Of a DNA stretch of 26,653 nt, positions 9,771-18,838 are shown piece by piece. The notes below the pieces were generated by a model that saw only the letters and a list, made by a program, of their open reading frames with translations, did no database searches and was not told the DNA's origin. The translations under genes and the position numbers were made by a program. Origin of the DNA: Folioceros fuciformis (Eukaryota > Anthocerotophyta > Anthocerotopsida > Anthocerotales); contig JBNGIO010005475.1 in assembly GCA_049999805.1 (NCBI GenBank), positions 39,665 to 66,317 of the forward strand. Reading direction: 5' to 3'. How positions within the stretch are numbered: the stretch's first letter is position 1; each line of letters starts with the position of its first letter.

Positions 9771-10767
9771 AGACGCACTGGAAGAATGCGGCTACTCCAG
9801 CTGCCAGAAGTGAAATTGGAGAAGCCAGCAGCGCCTCCTACGAGATGGAGGCTGCGGCGATTGGTTTGGGGCCGTGACCTTGCCTCCCTTCCTCTGAAGA
9901 AACCCAACAACCAGCCTAAATGCGGATGTTCCACTATCAGTATTCCTCACCTACCTCCAACCATCGTTGTAAGACTGCTGTCGGGGAGTATTACGCGCGA
10001 AATCTTTGAACTTCTTCGACAAATTGAGGCGCACAAAGAGCTTGCACTTTGCGGCTGGCTTGCGCGATTCGTTAGGGAGTCAGTTAGAGGAGGTCGAGGA
10101 TTGCTGCTCTTGTGGTGGACTGCCTCTTGGCCAACCCGTCAGCGCGATGCGGTGCACCAGCTTCTCGGGATGGAAGTTTTGGAATAACCAATTGGAGCTA
10201 TCCTGTGTGAGAATTGCACACTACTGTTTGACGCCAGGCAGAAGCAGTGCGAATGAGGGGAGGTGGTGGATCTGGTGGCCGCTTGGTTTTCTGGAATGTG
10301 GTTCAATTCAAACCCAGCGACTGCAGCCATCTGCAAGAATGGTGTAGATGTTTATCATCTGTGCAGGGGGCGGTTGTGTCGACAAGAAGTCCCGGTGAGT
10401 GCTTTCGTATGGGACTAGCATCAGTGTCTTCCTGCTTTACCTCTAAGATCTTCAATGGTGTCTTGCAGCAGGAGATGCATCGTGGGTTAAGCTAAAGGAT
10501 TGTGCACCATGGTGGGACAGCAATAGCCATCTTCAAAGTTCAACAAGGGAGGATGGTTGGCTGGAGAGACCACCTAAAGTTGGCGCGGGCAAATTGTCAA
10601 ACTTTGGCACAGCGGATCCTATCTTGCACCTTCCAGGATCTCTGGGTGTTGTCACTACCGGAAGGTACTCCCGTTTCAAAGAGATGGTTTTGGTTCTTCG
10701 ATCTGCAAACGTTAGGGCTTCCTGGTTGTGACAGTCCTGGGCACCGCGCAGGCAGAGACAGGGCTTT

Positions 10768-13194
10768 TTGGAAGTAAAGAGCTGGACCAAGCTTTCGGAG
10801 AAGGGACAGCTCAGTGAAGCATATCGAGCACTTGAACTTCTGGTACAACAAGGATGCGAACCTTCAACGTACATGTTCTACGTTCTTCTCAGAGGGTGCG
10901 TGAAGAACCGCAATCTGGCGGTTGGCAGGGATGTACATTTCCTTGCTCTTAGATGTGGGTATGAGTCAAACTCGTTGTTGGCTTCTCATATCATCCGCAT
11001 GTATGCTTCTCATGGGAGCCTACCAGAAGCGAGTCAGGTCTTCAGCAAGTTGGCTGCACCCAACAACTTTGCGTGGGCTTCTATCATCTTGGCCCATGCT
11101 GAACATGGCCAGCCTGAGCAGGCCATCAAATTGTATGCACGAATGCGGGAATCCACACTGAAGCCAGACAGCTACGTGTTCGTCGCAGTTCTCAAGGCGT
11201 GTACCTGTTCATTTGATTTATGTTCTGGAAGGCAGGTCCACGCTGATATTGGCAAGAGCGATGTGGAGCCCAATTTGTTTGTTGAAAATACTCTGTTGGA
11301 TATGTATGCCAAGTGCGGAAGCTTGGAGGATGCTCGCATAGTATTTGATAATATGCAGAAAAAAAGTGTAGTGACGTGGACTGCAATGATAGCAGCATAT
11401 GCCCAGCATGGGCTGGGTCAGATGGCCCTTGATCTCTATTCAAGTATGGGGAAGGATGGCGTGAGTTTAGCTGACAGCGTCACCTTCGTTTGTCTGCTGA
11501 AAGCATGTGCCAGCCTTGGAGCCATACATGAAGGCAAGCAACTTCATGTCCATATTCGAGAAAAGGGATTGGAAACACATTGGGCTATTGGCAACAGCCT
11601 GGTGGACATGTATGCAAAATGCGGGAGCTTAGATGATGCCCGTGAAATTTTTGATAACTTGCAGAGGCGAGATGTGGTATCCTGGAATACAATGATTTCA
11701 GGCTACACTCAACATGGCCTTGGTGGAGAAGCCCTTAAGCTTTACGCTGGGATGCTTAAGGAAGGCATTAGCCTGGCTGATCCGGTCACCTTCGTATGTC
11801 TACTGAGGGCATGTTCCAGCACTGGGGCCATACATGAGGGCAAACAACTCCACAGCCAAATTCAGCAACAAGGACTTGAACTAGATCTGATTGTTGGCAA
11901 CAGCCTGATATACATGTTCATGAAGTGTGGCAGCTTGGAGGATGCGCTAAGCGTGTTTGAAAGGCTGCCCACAAGAGATGTAGTGACATGGACAAGTATG
12001 ATAGCAGGATACACCCAGCACGGACTCGCTCAGGAGGCTCTCAGTTTTTCTGCAAGGATGCAGCAAGAGGGTTTGACTCCAGCCAACCACGTAACTTATG
12101 TCTGCCTGCTTAAAGCATGTGCCAGTGTTGGAGCATTGCAAGAGGGCCGAGAACTGCATTCCAAGATCCTGGAGAGAGGGCTGGAAGCAGAGGTCGTTGT
12201 TGGCAACAGCCTGGTGGACATGTATGCAAAATGTGGGAGGCTTGAGGATGCTCAAAACGTTTTTGACAGATTGCCCATCAGGAATGTGGTAACATGGAAT
12301 GCACTGTTGAATGGCTATGGGCAGCACAATGATTGTGGGATGGCTGTGCATTGTTTTGCGAAGATGCAGGAGTGTGAAGTGGAGCCAGATGCTACTACCT
12401 TCATCAGCCTTTTGGTGGCATGCAGTCACCAGGGACTGGTGAAAGAGGGTCAACAGTATTTTGAGTCCATGATGGAAGACTTTGGCATCAAGCCCACCGT
12501 TGAACATTATGCTTGCCTGGTTGATCTCCTGGGGCGAGGTGGGCGCCTAGATGAGGCCGAGTACTTGGTGCGCAGCATGCCACTTGAAGACGATGGTGTA
12601 GTTTGGACATCTCTGTTGAGTGCGTGCAGCAACCATGGTGATGTTGCTCGAGGAAGGCGATGTTTCGACCGTATTACTGCCTTGCGCCCTCAACAGGCAT
12701 CTGCTTACGCGCTTATGTGTACCATCTATGCCGATGCTGGACATTGGGGTCTTGTTGAAAGCGTGGAGAGATTGAGAAAATCGACGGGTGCTCAGAAGAA
12801 GCCAGCAAGGGCCTGGATTGAGGTGAACAGCAAGGTGCACTCGTTTGATGTGGGAGAAGACAGGGATGACACTTCCCTTCAACTAAGAAGCATAAACTTG
12901 CGAACTGAGGGTGGTTATTCGCCACACGCAGAATTGGTGCTGAAGCCTGTCTCCGACAAGGAGAAGGAAGATGAGTTGTGTGGTCATGCTGAGAAACTAG
13001 CTTTAGCATATGGTATTCTCAACACTCCACAAGGCACAAGTTTAGTGGTAACGAAAAATCTACGCATGTGCAATGACTGCCACAGTGGAACCAAGCTTCT
13101 GTCCAGGATTGAGAAACGAGAAATTACAGTGAGGGATGCTCATCGGGTACATCATTTCAGGGATGGTTTCTGCTCTTGTGGAGATTCCATCTAG
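10768..13194 (+). CDS. PLS-class PPR protein with E and DYW domains (N-terminus unresolved)
   Basis: A tandem array of pentatricopeptide repeats (residues about 1-640), then E/E+ segments (about 640-705; RAWIEVNSKVHSF) and a DYW-type cytidine deaminase-like domain (about 715-808; GGYSP box). The deaminase signature is His740-Ala-Glu742 and the metal ligands Cys768, Cys771-His772, Cys802 and Cys804 are present. In the family, such proteins enter plastids or mitochondria, bind one RNA site and edit a C to U. The last three residues after CSCG are Asp-Ser-Ile, not Asp-Tyr-Trp. Central repeats form 102-residue modules (about 236-337, 338-439, 440-541) with strong DNA identity. The listed start is a TTG: the frame is open from 10732 after a stop, but the first ATG is at 10873, inside the first repeat. 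The true start, with any transit peptide, is therefore probably in an upstream exon, or lost through an indel near the run of five T at 10764-10769. Confidence 0.9.
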   Translation: MEVKSWTKLSEKGQLSEAYRALELLVQQGCEPSTYMFYVLLRGCVKNRNLAVGRDVHFLALRCGYESNSLLASHIIRMYASHGSLPEASQVFSKLAAPNNFAWASIILAHAEHGQPEQAIKLYARMRESTLKPDSYVFVAVLKACTCSFDLCSGRQVHADIGKSDVEPNLFVENTLLDMYAKCGSLEDARIVFDNMQKKSVVTWTAMIAAYAQHGLGQMALDLYSSMGKDGVSLADSVTFVCLLKACASLGAIHEGKQLHVHIREKGLETHWAIGNSLVDMYAKCGSLDDAREIFDNLQRRDVVSWNTMISGYTQHGLGGEALKLYAGMLKEGISLADPVTFVCLLRACSSTGAIHEGKQLHSQIQQQGLELDLIVGNSLIYMFMKCGSLEDALSVFERLPTRDVVTWTSMIAGYTQHGLAQEALSFSARMQQEGLTPANHVTYVCLLKACASVGALQEGRELHSKILERGLEAEVVVGNSLVDMYAKCGRLEDAQNVFDRLPIRNVVTWNALLNGYGQHNDCGMAVHCFAKMQECEVEPDATTFISLLVACSHQGLVKEGQQYFESMMEDFGIKPTVEHYACLVDLLGRGGRLDEAEYLVRSMPLEDDGVVWTSLLSACSNHGDVARGRRCFDRITALRPQQASAYALMCTIYADAGHWGLVESVERLRKSTGAQKKPARAWIEVNSKVHSFDVGEDRDDTSLQLRSINLRTEGGYSPHAELVLKPVSDKEKEDELCGHAEKLALAYGILNTPQGTSLVVTKNLRMCNDCHSGTKLLSRIEKREITVRDAHRVHHFRDGFCSCGDSI

Positions 13195-14450
13195 CTGCTG
13201 TGTTGCACTTTCTCATTACTTGGACTGAACGAATGCTGTCTACTGCGGGTCTTCCCTCAAACGTTGGAGAGCAAGCAGAGTCGGCAAGTTTCATAGCTTC
13301 TGTCATCGGAATAACCAAGGGAGTGCAGACCAGAGCAGACTTGCCAGTTCATCTGAAAGTTCCCAGCTGGGGCTACGCACCAGAAGCCAACAGATTTACC
13401 TGAGACTTGGAGTACCTGCAAATCGCAGGTATGCATCTCTCCTTACTCACACGTGTTTTTGTGCTTTGATCCATGACCTCGCAGCAATGTCCTTGGTCCG
13501 AGCAATGTCCATGCAAGAGGCAGACTAACTTATGGCGATTTGTCGGTGTCGGCTCCAGCGTGGTAGAGATGGCCCAACTGCGCAGGCAGGACTTTCTGAC
13601 CAGCTCAAAGCTATCTGAACCGGTAGGACATCAATCGTCTGCATCAATGTCTCACACACAACTGTGGAAAGTGAAACTAGAGGTCCTGCAAGAAGAGGTG
13701 TGCTCGTGCCAAGGGATGAGCAGAAACCTGGAAGCATTATCCATTCTGACTGTTGCTGGACAACGTAGGGTTGTTGAAAAAGGCACACACCCTTTGATGA
13801 GTCTCTCCAGCCAAGTATCCTCCCATGTTTACGTGCCTTCTTTACATTGAAAAATCAACTCAAAGGTACACCTAGAATGTCATGACCCTGTCTACTTATC
13901 AACAGAAAAAAAGATTCATTGAGTAGTTCAAAGAGTAGTTGGCAATGCTCCATGGACTAAAATTCAAAGAGTGGTTGGCAATGCTCCATGGACTAGAGAA
14001 GTAGGTGCAACAGCTCTATGCGCAGTGAAGTGGATTGGTGAAGCCAACGCACCGACTGTCTTCTCCCCTTTATTTGGACGCCCCAGTTACTGGCTACCAA
14101 TTAGAGGGAGCCCTCTTCTTCGGAGGGTGATAAGGCCCTCTTGCAGTTATCTTTCCACACGACACTAGTCTTAATTCATATCCACTTCATGACTCACGAG
14201 TTCAACTAGGCATATGATCTCGTTATTTCTGATGCGGCTCCACCTGGTAATCCGCTTGGGAAACGAATTGAGTCGCGCAAATAAATCGCAGTATGAACGT
14301 CTGCCACGTAGGCGTCTCTTAGAGATGCTCCATCGCATCGGGTAAAGAAGACACGTGGTGAGACAGGTGTCAAGGTGACGAGGCTTCAATGCAGGCAGGA
14401 CACGTTGGGCTGGTCTTGACAGGGCACCCCATTCACCTCGACGGATGCCG
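13195..14450. other. Intergenic: PPR 3' region and upstream of the LEA gene
   Basis: No conserved protein. A 125-codon open frame (13473-13850, plus) has no recognisable motif and probably lies in untranslated sequence. A 36-bp tandem duplication occurs at 13927-13995. A DRE-type core (ACCGAC, 14051-14056) lies about 400 bp before the LEA TATA box and may be chance. Confidence 0.5.
13927..13995. repeat. 36-bp-period tandem duplication
   Basis: The sequence TTCAAAGAGTRGTTGGCAAT followed by GCTCCATGGACTA occurs at 13927-13959 and again at 13963-13995 with one difference. Confidence 0.9.
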
Positions 14451-14462
14451 AACGCTATAAAT
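14297..14462 (+). promoter_or_regulatory. Candidate ABA/stress-type promoter of the LEA gene
   Basis: A TATA box (TATAAAT, 14456-14462) lies 161 bp before the LEA start codon. Four ACGT cores lie in the 160 bp before it: 14297-14300, 14306-14309, 14353-14356 (inside CACGTGG, a G-box/ABRE match) and 14402-14405 (ACACGTTG). Clusters of ACGT elements near the TATA box are typical of abscisic-acid-responsive LEA genes and would be bound by bZIP factors of the ABF/ABI5 type. The function is inferred from sequence alone. Confidence 0.6.
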
Positions 14463-14622
14463 TCCTCGGCTAGGAGCTCGTTCTCATCGTTCTCGGCATT
14501 GTCAAGCTCCCGCTTCCAACCCGAGCCCAGATTCCACGAAACTCATCTTCCCTTCTGCAAGTGCTGCTAGCGGCCGCCTTCTCCAGTTTGTTTGCAGGCC
14601 TCGTCGAATCCTTCGGAGCGCA

Positions 14623-15028
14623 ATGGCGGAACAGTTCCAGCAGACCAAGGATGCCGCTGCCCGCAAGGCGGACGAGACAGCTGCGTTCGGGCAAGAGAAG
14701 GCTGGAGAGGCTCAGTACCACGCCCAGGGCGCGGGCGAGACGGCCAGGGACAAGGCCAACGAGGCGGGCGAGGCCGGGAAGGGCGCCTGGGAGAAGACCA
14801 AGCAGGGCACTGCCGATACTGGGGGCAATGTCCAGGCCAAGGCTGTGGAGGCCAAGGACAAGGCCGGCAACGTCATCCAGCAGGTGTCTTGTTTGTCCTG
14901 CCCTGCCTCGCGTGTGTCGTGCTGGCTGGCTGTATGTGTGTGTGATTCGTTCTCACTTCTCGGTGCATCGCGTGTCTGCATTACAGGCCACCGACAACAT
15001 AAAGAACGCCTTCTCTGGAAACAAGTGA
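14623..15028 (+). CDS. Small LEA/KIN-like stress protein
   Basis: Two exons, 14623-14883 and 14987-15028, with a 103-bp GT-AG intron (CAG/GTGTCT to TTACAG/GCC), give a 100-residue protein. It is very hydrophilic, rich in Ala, Lys, Glu, Gly and Gln, without Cys. It consists of LEA-type amphipathic segments (QTKDAAARKADETAA, ETARDKANEAGEAGKGAWEK, AKAVEAKDKAGNV) and ends NIKNAFSGNK. This matches the small KIN1/KIN2 and group-3 LEA-like proteins that accumulate in cold, drought or desiccation, are disordered in water and protect proteins and membranes. There is no signal or transit peptide, so cytosol or nucleus is likely. Retaining the intron would shift the frame. The exact subgroup is uncertain. 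Confidence 0.82.
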
Positions 15029-15370
15029 GTCTCCTGCAACGATTGCTACTTTGGCGGAGTGCGGTGGATGGTAGTCGGGCTCGTGCACATGTACCATTGC
15101 TTAGTAGTGTGCAGAAGTAGCGTGGTCAGTTCATGTTTTGTAAAAAGTGCATTGTCAGGAAGCGTACATGAGTTTTAGAAAGAAGAATCCTTTGGCTGAT
15201 CGGTCAGGTTAGAGCATTGTACTGTTACTGTAAGGACTGTAAGGACGTCGTGGACGCTGTGGCGATGGTGAACCTCCCATTCTCTAGGCGTGGCCCTTGA
15301 AGCAGGCAACGTCCTATCTCCTATTTCGGTCTGTGCATAACCTGACTGAACGTCAGGTTTGAAAACTAAA

Positions 15371-15376
15371 AATAAA
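15371..15376 (+). terminator. Polyadenylation signal of the LEA gene
   Basis: A canonical AATAAA lies 343 bp after the LEA stop codon, and sequence beyond it becomes AT-rich. It is the first strong signal in a plausible position. Confidence 0.45.
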
Positions 15377-15582
15377 TATACGTTTCAAGTCATATTTCTC
15401 CCTTGGATAATCCACACTGACGTATTTATACGAAATTATACTGAAGAATCTACCACTTTCGATACTGAGCCCATGAATTTGTATTTGTAGCCTCCATCGG
15501 GTCATTTTCATAGTCATTCTTACTCTTATACATTTTAATAATCATTCTTATTCTCAGGCTATACATTTTCACATTCTTACTT

Positions 15583-15720
15583 AGGGTATATTCAACCTTC
15601 TTCTATGCAAAGGGTATATTCAACCTTCTTCTATGCAAAATGATAGCTTCCAACCAAGCCATAGTATGACTGAATATGGAGCAGTACGACTGAATATGGA
15701 GCAGTACGTTGGAGCAGTAC
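15583..15720. repeat. Two short tandem duplications (28 bp and 20 bp)
   Basis: A 28-bp unit starting AGGGTATATTCAACC occurs at 15583-15610 and 15611-15638. A 20-bp unit GACTGAATATGGAGCAGTAC occurs at 15668-15687 and 15688-15707, followed by a part copy to 15720. They form the left edge of a larger repeat nest. Confidence 0.9.
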
Positions 15721-15724
15721 AGCC

Positions 15725-16160
15725 CCACCGAATAATATAGCCCTAATACCATAGTATACTAACACCACCTAGTATAGCCCACCTAGTATACTAACCACCA
15801 CCTAGTATACTAACACCACCTAGTATAGCCCACCTAGTATACTAACACCACCTAGTATAGCCCACCTAGTATTCTAACACCACCTAGTATAGCTAGTATA
15901 CTAACACCACCTAGTATAGCCCTAACACCAACACCGAATAGTATAGCCCTAAAACTAGTATAGCCCTAACACCAACACGGAATAGTATAGCCCTAACACC
16001 AACACNNNNNNNNNNTATAGCCCTAACACCAACACGGAATAGTATAGCCCTAACACCAACACCGAATAGTATAGCCCTAACACCAACACCGAATAGTATA
16101 GCCCTAACACCGTACAATATAGCCCTAACATCAAATAGTATAGCCCTAACATCAAACAAG
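15725..16160. repeat. Minisatellites: CACCTAGTAT block and 27-bp block
   Basis: About 15725-15920 is built from mixed short units around CACCTAGTATA, alternating with GCCC and CTAACAC. About 15920-16160 is a 27-bp array (AATAGTATAGCCCTAACACC plus AACACSG). On the minus strand the 27-bp unit reads as nine residues (VGVRAILFR), which makes a long but meaningless open frame. A 10-N gap interrupts the array. Confidence 0.88.
16006..16015. other. Assembly gap, 10 N
   Basis: Ten N inside the 27-bp minisatellite. The true copy number is unknown. Confidence 0.95.
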
Positions 16161-16306
16161 CCACAATAGCTAGGGCTGTACTTGCAGACAAGGGCAGTCT
16201 ACAAATCAACAAAACTACCAAGGGTAGTGCCTCTAACCTTCCTACACCTCCACCCCTTGCACGCCACATGCATCCCTAAACTAGGCAATCCCTAGCACCA
16301 GAGGTA

Positions 16307-16436
16307 GCCTCAACTTTTGCAGCACACTTGGCCTCAACTTTTGCAGCACACTTGGCCTCAACTTTTGCAGCACACTTGGCCTCAACTTTTGCAGCACACT
16401 TGGCCTCAACTTTTGTAGCACACTTGGCCTCAACTT
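16307..16436. repeat. 24-bp minisatellite, five copies plus a part
   Basis: A 24-bp unit starting GCCTCAACTTTTGCAGCACA is repeated five times (16307-16426) with one base change in the fifth copy, then a partial sixth. Plus-strand translation gives ASTFAAHL and minus-strand gives KLRPSVLQ, each eight residues per unit. Confidence 0.92.
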
Positions 16437-16529
16437 TGCCTTTAGCTTTTGTGGAATACCTTCCAATGACTCTACGAAGCCTAGGTTGTTGTGCAAAGCA
16501 TGTACCGCATTGGCTAGGGTCGCCATGAT

Positions 16530-16868
16530 GTTGTCTCCGTTGGTGCCTGGCTAGGATCGCTATGATGTTGTCTCCATTGGTGCCTCGCTAGAGTTGCCGT
16601 GAAGTTGTCTCCATTGGTGCCTCGCTAGGGTCGCCGTGACGTTGTCTCCGTTGGTGCCTCNNNNNNNNNNGTTGGTGCCTCGCTAGGGTCGCCGTGACGT
16701 TGTCTCCGTTGGTGCCTCGCTAGGGTTGCCGTGACAATGTCTCCGTTGGTGCCTCGCTATGGTCGCCGTGACGTTGTTTCCGTTGGTGCCTCGTTAGGGT
16801 CGCCTCGCTGTTGTCTCCGTTGGTGCCTCGCTAGGGTTGCCGTGACGTTTTCTCCTTTAGTGCCTCCT
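16530..16868. repeat. 37-bp minisatellite, about nine units
   Basis: Units start GTTGTCTCCRTTGGTGCCTC and continue through GCTAGGGTCGCCGTGAC. Starts lie at 16530, 16567, 16604, 16641, (gap) 16699, 16736, 16773, 16810 and 16847, exactly 37 bp apart except across the gap. Because 37 is not a multiple of three, the array cannot keep a protein frame. Confidence 0.93.
16661..16670. other. Assembly gap, 10 N
   Basis: Ten N inside the 37-bp array. By unit phase the missing stretch should be 26 bp plus any whole number of 37-bp units, not ten bases. Confidence 0.95.
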
Positions 16869-16882
16869 TCTGCTATACATCG

Positions 16883-17072
16883 GGCTTGTGTGCCCCGTGA
16901 GCGACCCCTCTGTGGATGCATAGGCATCTCATCCTCCTCCTCTTCAGAGGAGTACAACTCAGAGTACGATAGTTCCTACTGTATGTTGGTCTTGTGTGCC
17001 TCGAGAGCCACCTCGCCGTGGATGCACTGGCATCTCATCCTACTCCTCTTCAAAGGAGTACAACTCGGAGGA
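16883..17072. repeat. Imperfect duplication, period about 104 bp
   Basis: About 16883-16966 and 16987-17072 share CTTGTGTGCC, GTGGATGCA, GGCATCTCATCCT, CTCCTCTTCA and AGGAGTACAACTC. On the minus strand the first copy reads as an acidic then basic peptide (SSEEEEDEMPMHPQRGRSRG), while the second carries a stop at the same place. This may be a relic of a retroelement gag-like region, but that is weak. Confidence 0.7.
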
Positions 17073-17334
17073 TAACAGTGCCTGACGCTTGCACACCCTC
17101 CTCGTTCGCAACTTGCTAGACCTTGAATTACGATCCATATCACCGCCGCGGTGTGCATCATGTCATGTACCATTGCTTGGAGTACCACGAGGACCGCCTC
17201 TACAACCTCCAATGTGTCTAGCATTACTCGCCTCCAACTCCATTTGCAGAACACTCCCCCCACAACTAGGTTTAGTGCAAGCTTTCCGCTCAAGTGGTGC
17301 CTTCAAAAATAAGATAATTTGATGAGGTTGACAT

Positions 17335-17400
17335 AGGTTGATGAATGAGAGGAAAGAGAATAAAGAGAGGTTGATGAATGAGAGGGACAGAGAATAAAGT
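17335..17400. repeat. 33-bp tandem duplication
   Basis: A unit starting AGGTTGATGAATGAGAGG occurs at 17335 and again at 17368, differing at a few bases. Confidence 0.88.
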
Positions 17401-18838
17401 TAACTTGACTAATCATGATTAACAGATGATAAAAATAAGGAAACTTTGTACGAAAATAAGATGTTATTGGTTCATAAGGACACAAAGGGGTGTTGTCTAC
17501 CATACTCGAGGCGCTTAATCACCACGATCGCCCTTGTATCACTCACTGCGCGTGGGTCACGTGTGTGTGCGCTTTTGGCCCAAGCCGTTCCGAGGGCAAC
17601 ACACATTAGCTCGTGTTGCAACCGTCTGACGACGGAGACTACAACAGATTTGGTACTACCCGCAAACAAAACAAGATCAAACCAATGCCTCCACAGCATC
17701 AGTGAGATCACGCTGACGTTACTTCTTGATGCGGCTTTCAAATTACAGTGGTTTGACGCGATACGCAGCAGCGGGGACGTGTTTGCTGAGAATTCAGCGA
17801 GGATACGACATTCCGTATGCCGGAGATGTGCACCCTCGCGATGTACTGGTAGATCCTTGACTTCCTCCTCCTATTTGTCACGTTGTCCGTCAAACTTCTT
17901 GAGGATCCTTTTCAACGATGGTAAAATTTGAAGGCGCTATATGAGAGTTGAGGCTTGTGTGTACAATACCTGCAGCAATTGCCCGTGCATTTGTTGTGTC
18001 ACTGACGGATAATGGACGCGACACTAGCTTGACTTAAGGAAGAATTCTATCTACAGGGAAGATCGAAACCAAGTCTTCACAAGGAGGCTGCAACTGATTT
18101 GACAGGGCGAGGAAAAGGATATTGTACAAGTTCTGAAGCTCTCGAAGTGGACGGGTCCCTGGGTGAAGAAGGTAAGTGGCTAGGAGTGAGCAGTATAAAT
18201 TCTCAAATGAGTTATTGGATGTACGTGTGATGAACATCTTTTCCCGGCGATGAAAGAGGGTTGATATTTCAAGTTAAAGGAGGGAGAAAAATGTTGGAGC
18301 CGACATCGCTTGGACGCGCACGATGTTTGCAGTAAACTGATTTATTCTCTTCACCAAAAGCTAGACTACAAAAGTTGTGACAAGCAATTCTAGATTTGAG
18401 ACGCAGAATGACAGGGGCAAAGGTACGATGCCCCTTGTGCAATACCAGTCTCTCACAACTTGCAGATCCAGATCCACGGCAAACTGGCCATAACCATAGC
18501 CAACCCAAAACTGCACAAACTTACAAGCCCGCGAGACAGCAAACCTGCCAATTTTACATCTGACTACTCCTACTTTACGTACAAAAGGTTACAATCTGCA
18601 ACTAGTCTCAGGTGAGATGACCTCCACATCCCTGATTCTCGTGCTCCCGGATGTCCGCCCACAAATTTCCCCGCCCTTCAACAATCCACCAGACGATTTT
18701 TCATAAGATCCACGGAATGTCACCATTCTAATGGTGTGCATTGCTGAATGCAGTGCTTGGATCACGATTAGAGGGAGCCACACGAGGGTCGACGTCAACA
18801 GTTACCTTGGCCAGGCATGTACACAGCATTCATGGCCA
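17401..18838. other. No recognised gene; right part is probable 3' region of the glycine-rich protein gene
   Basis: A 161-codon open frame (17446-17931, plus) and an opposing 89-codon frame show no domain, transit peptide or splice pattern and are probably chance. From about 18340 to 18838 the sequence fits a long 3' untranslated region of the minus-strand glycine-rich protein gene. Confidence 0.45.
18341..18346 (-). terminator. Candidate polyadenylation signal of the glycine-rich protein gene
   Basis: AATAAA on the minus strand (TTTATT on plus), about 490 bp after the stop codon. It is plausible but distant; a nearer non-canonical signal is possible. Confidence 0.35.

Noticed and set aside
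13473-13850. 125-codon frame downstream of the PPR gene
   Set aside because: No similarity recognised and it starts in probable 3' untranslated sequence.
16328-16528. 66-codon frame with repeated TFAAHLAS
   Set aside because: Purely the translation of the 24-bp minisatellite; no other coding sign.
15725-16868. CRISPR-like or telomere-like repeat array (units contain CCCTAAC)
   Set aside because: Units are directly adjacent with no variable spacers, the context is a plant nuclear genome, and the telomere-like heptamer is only part of a 27-bp minisatellite.
17446-17931. 161-codon plus-strand frame as a gene
   Set aside because: No recognisable motif, Cys/Arg/Ser-rich, and an opposing frame of similar quality overlaps it.
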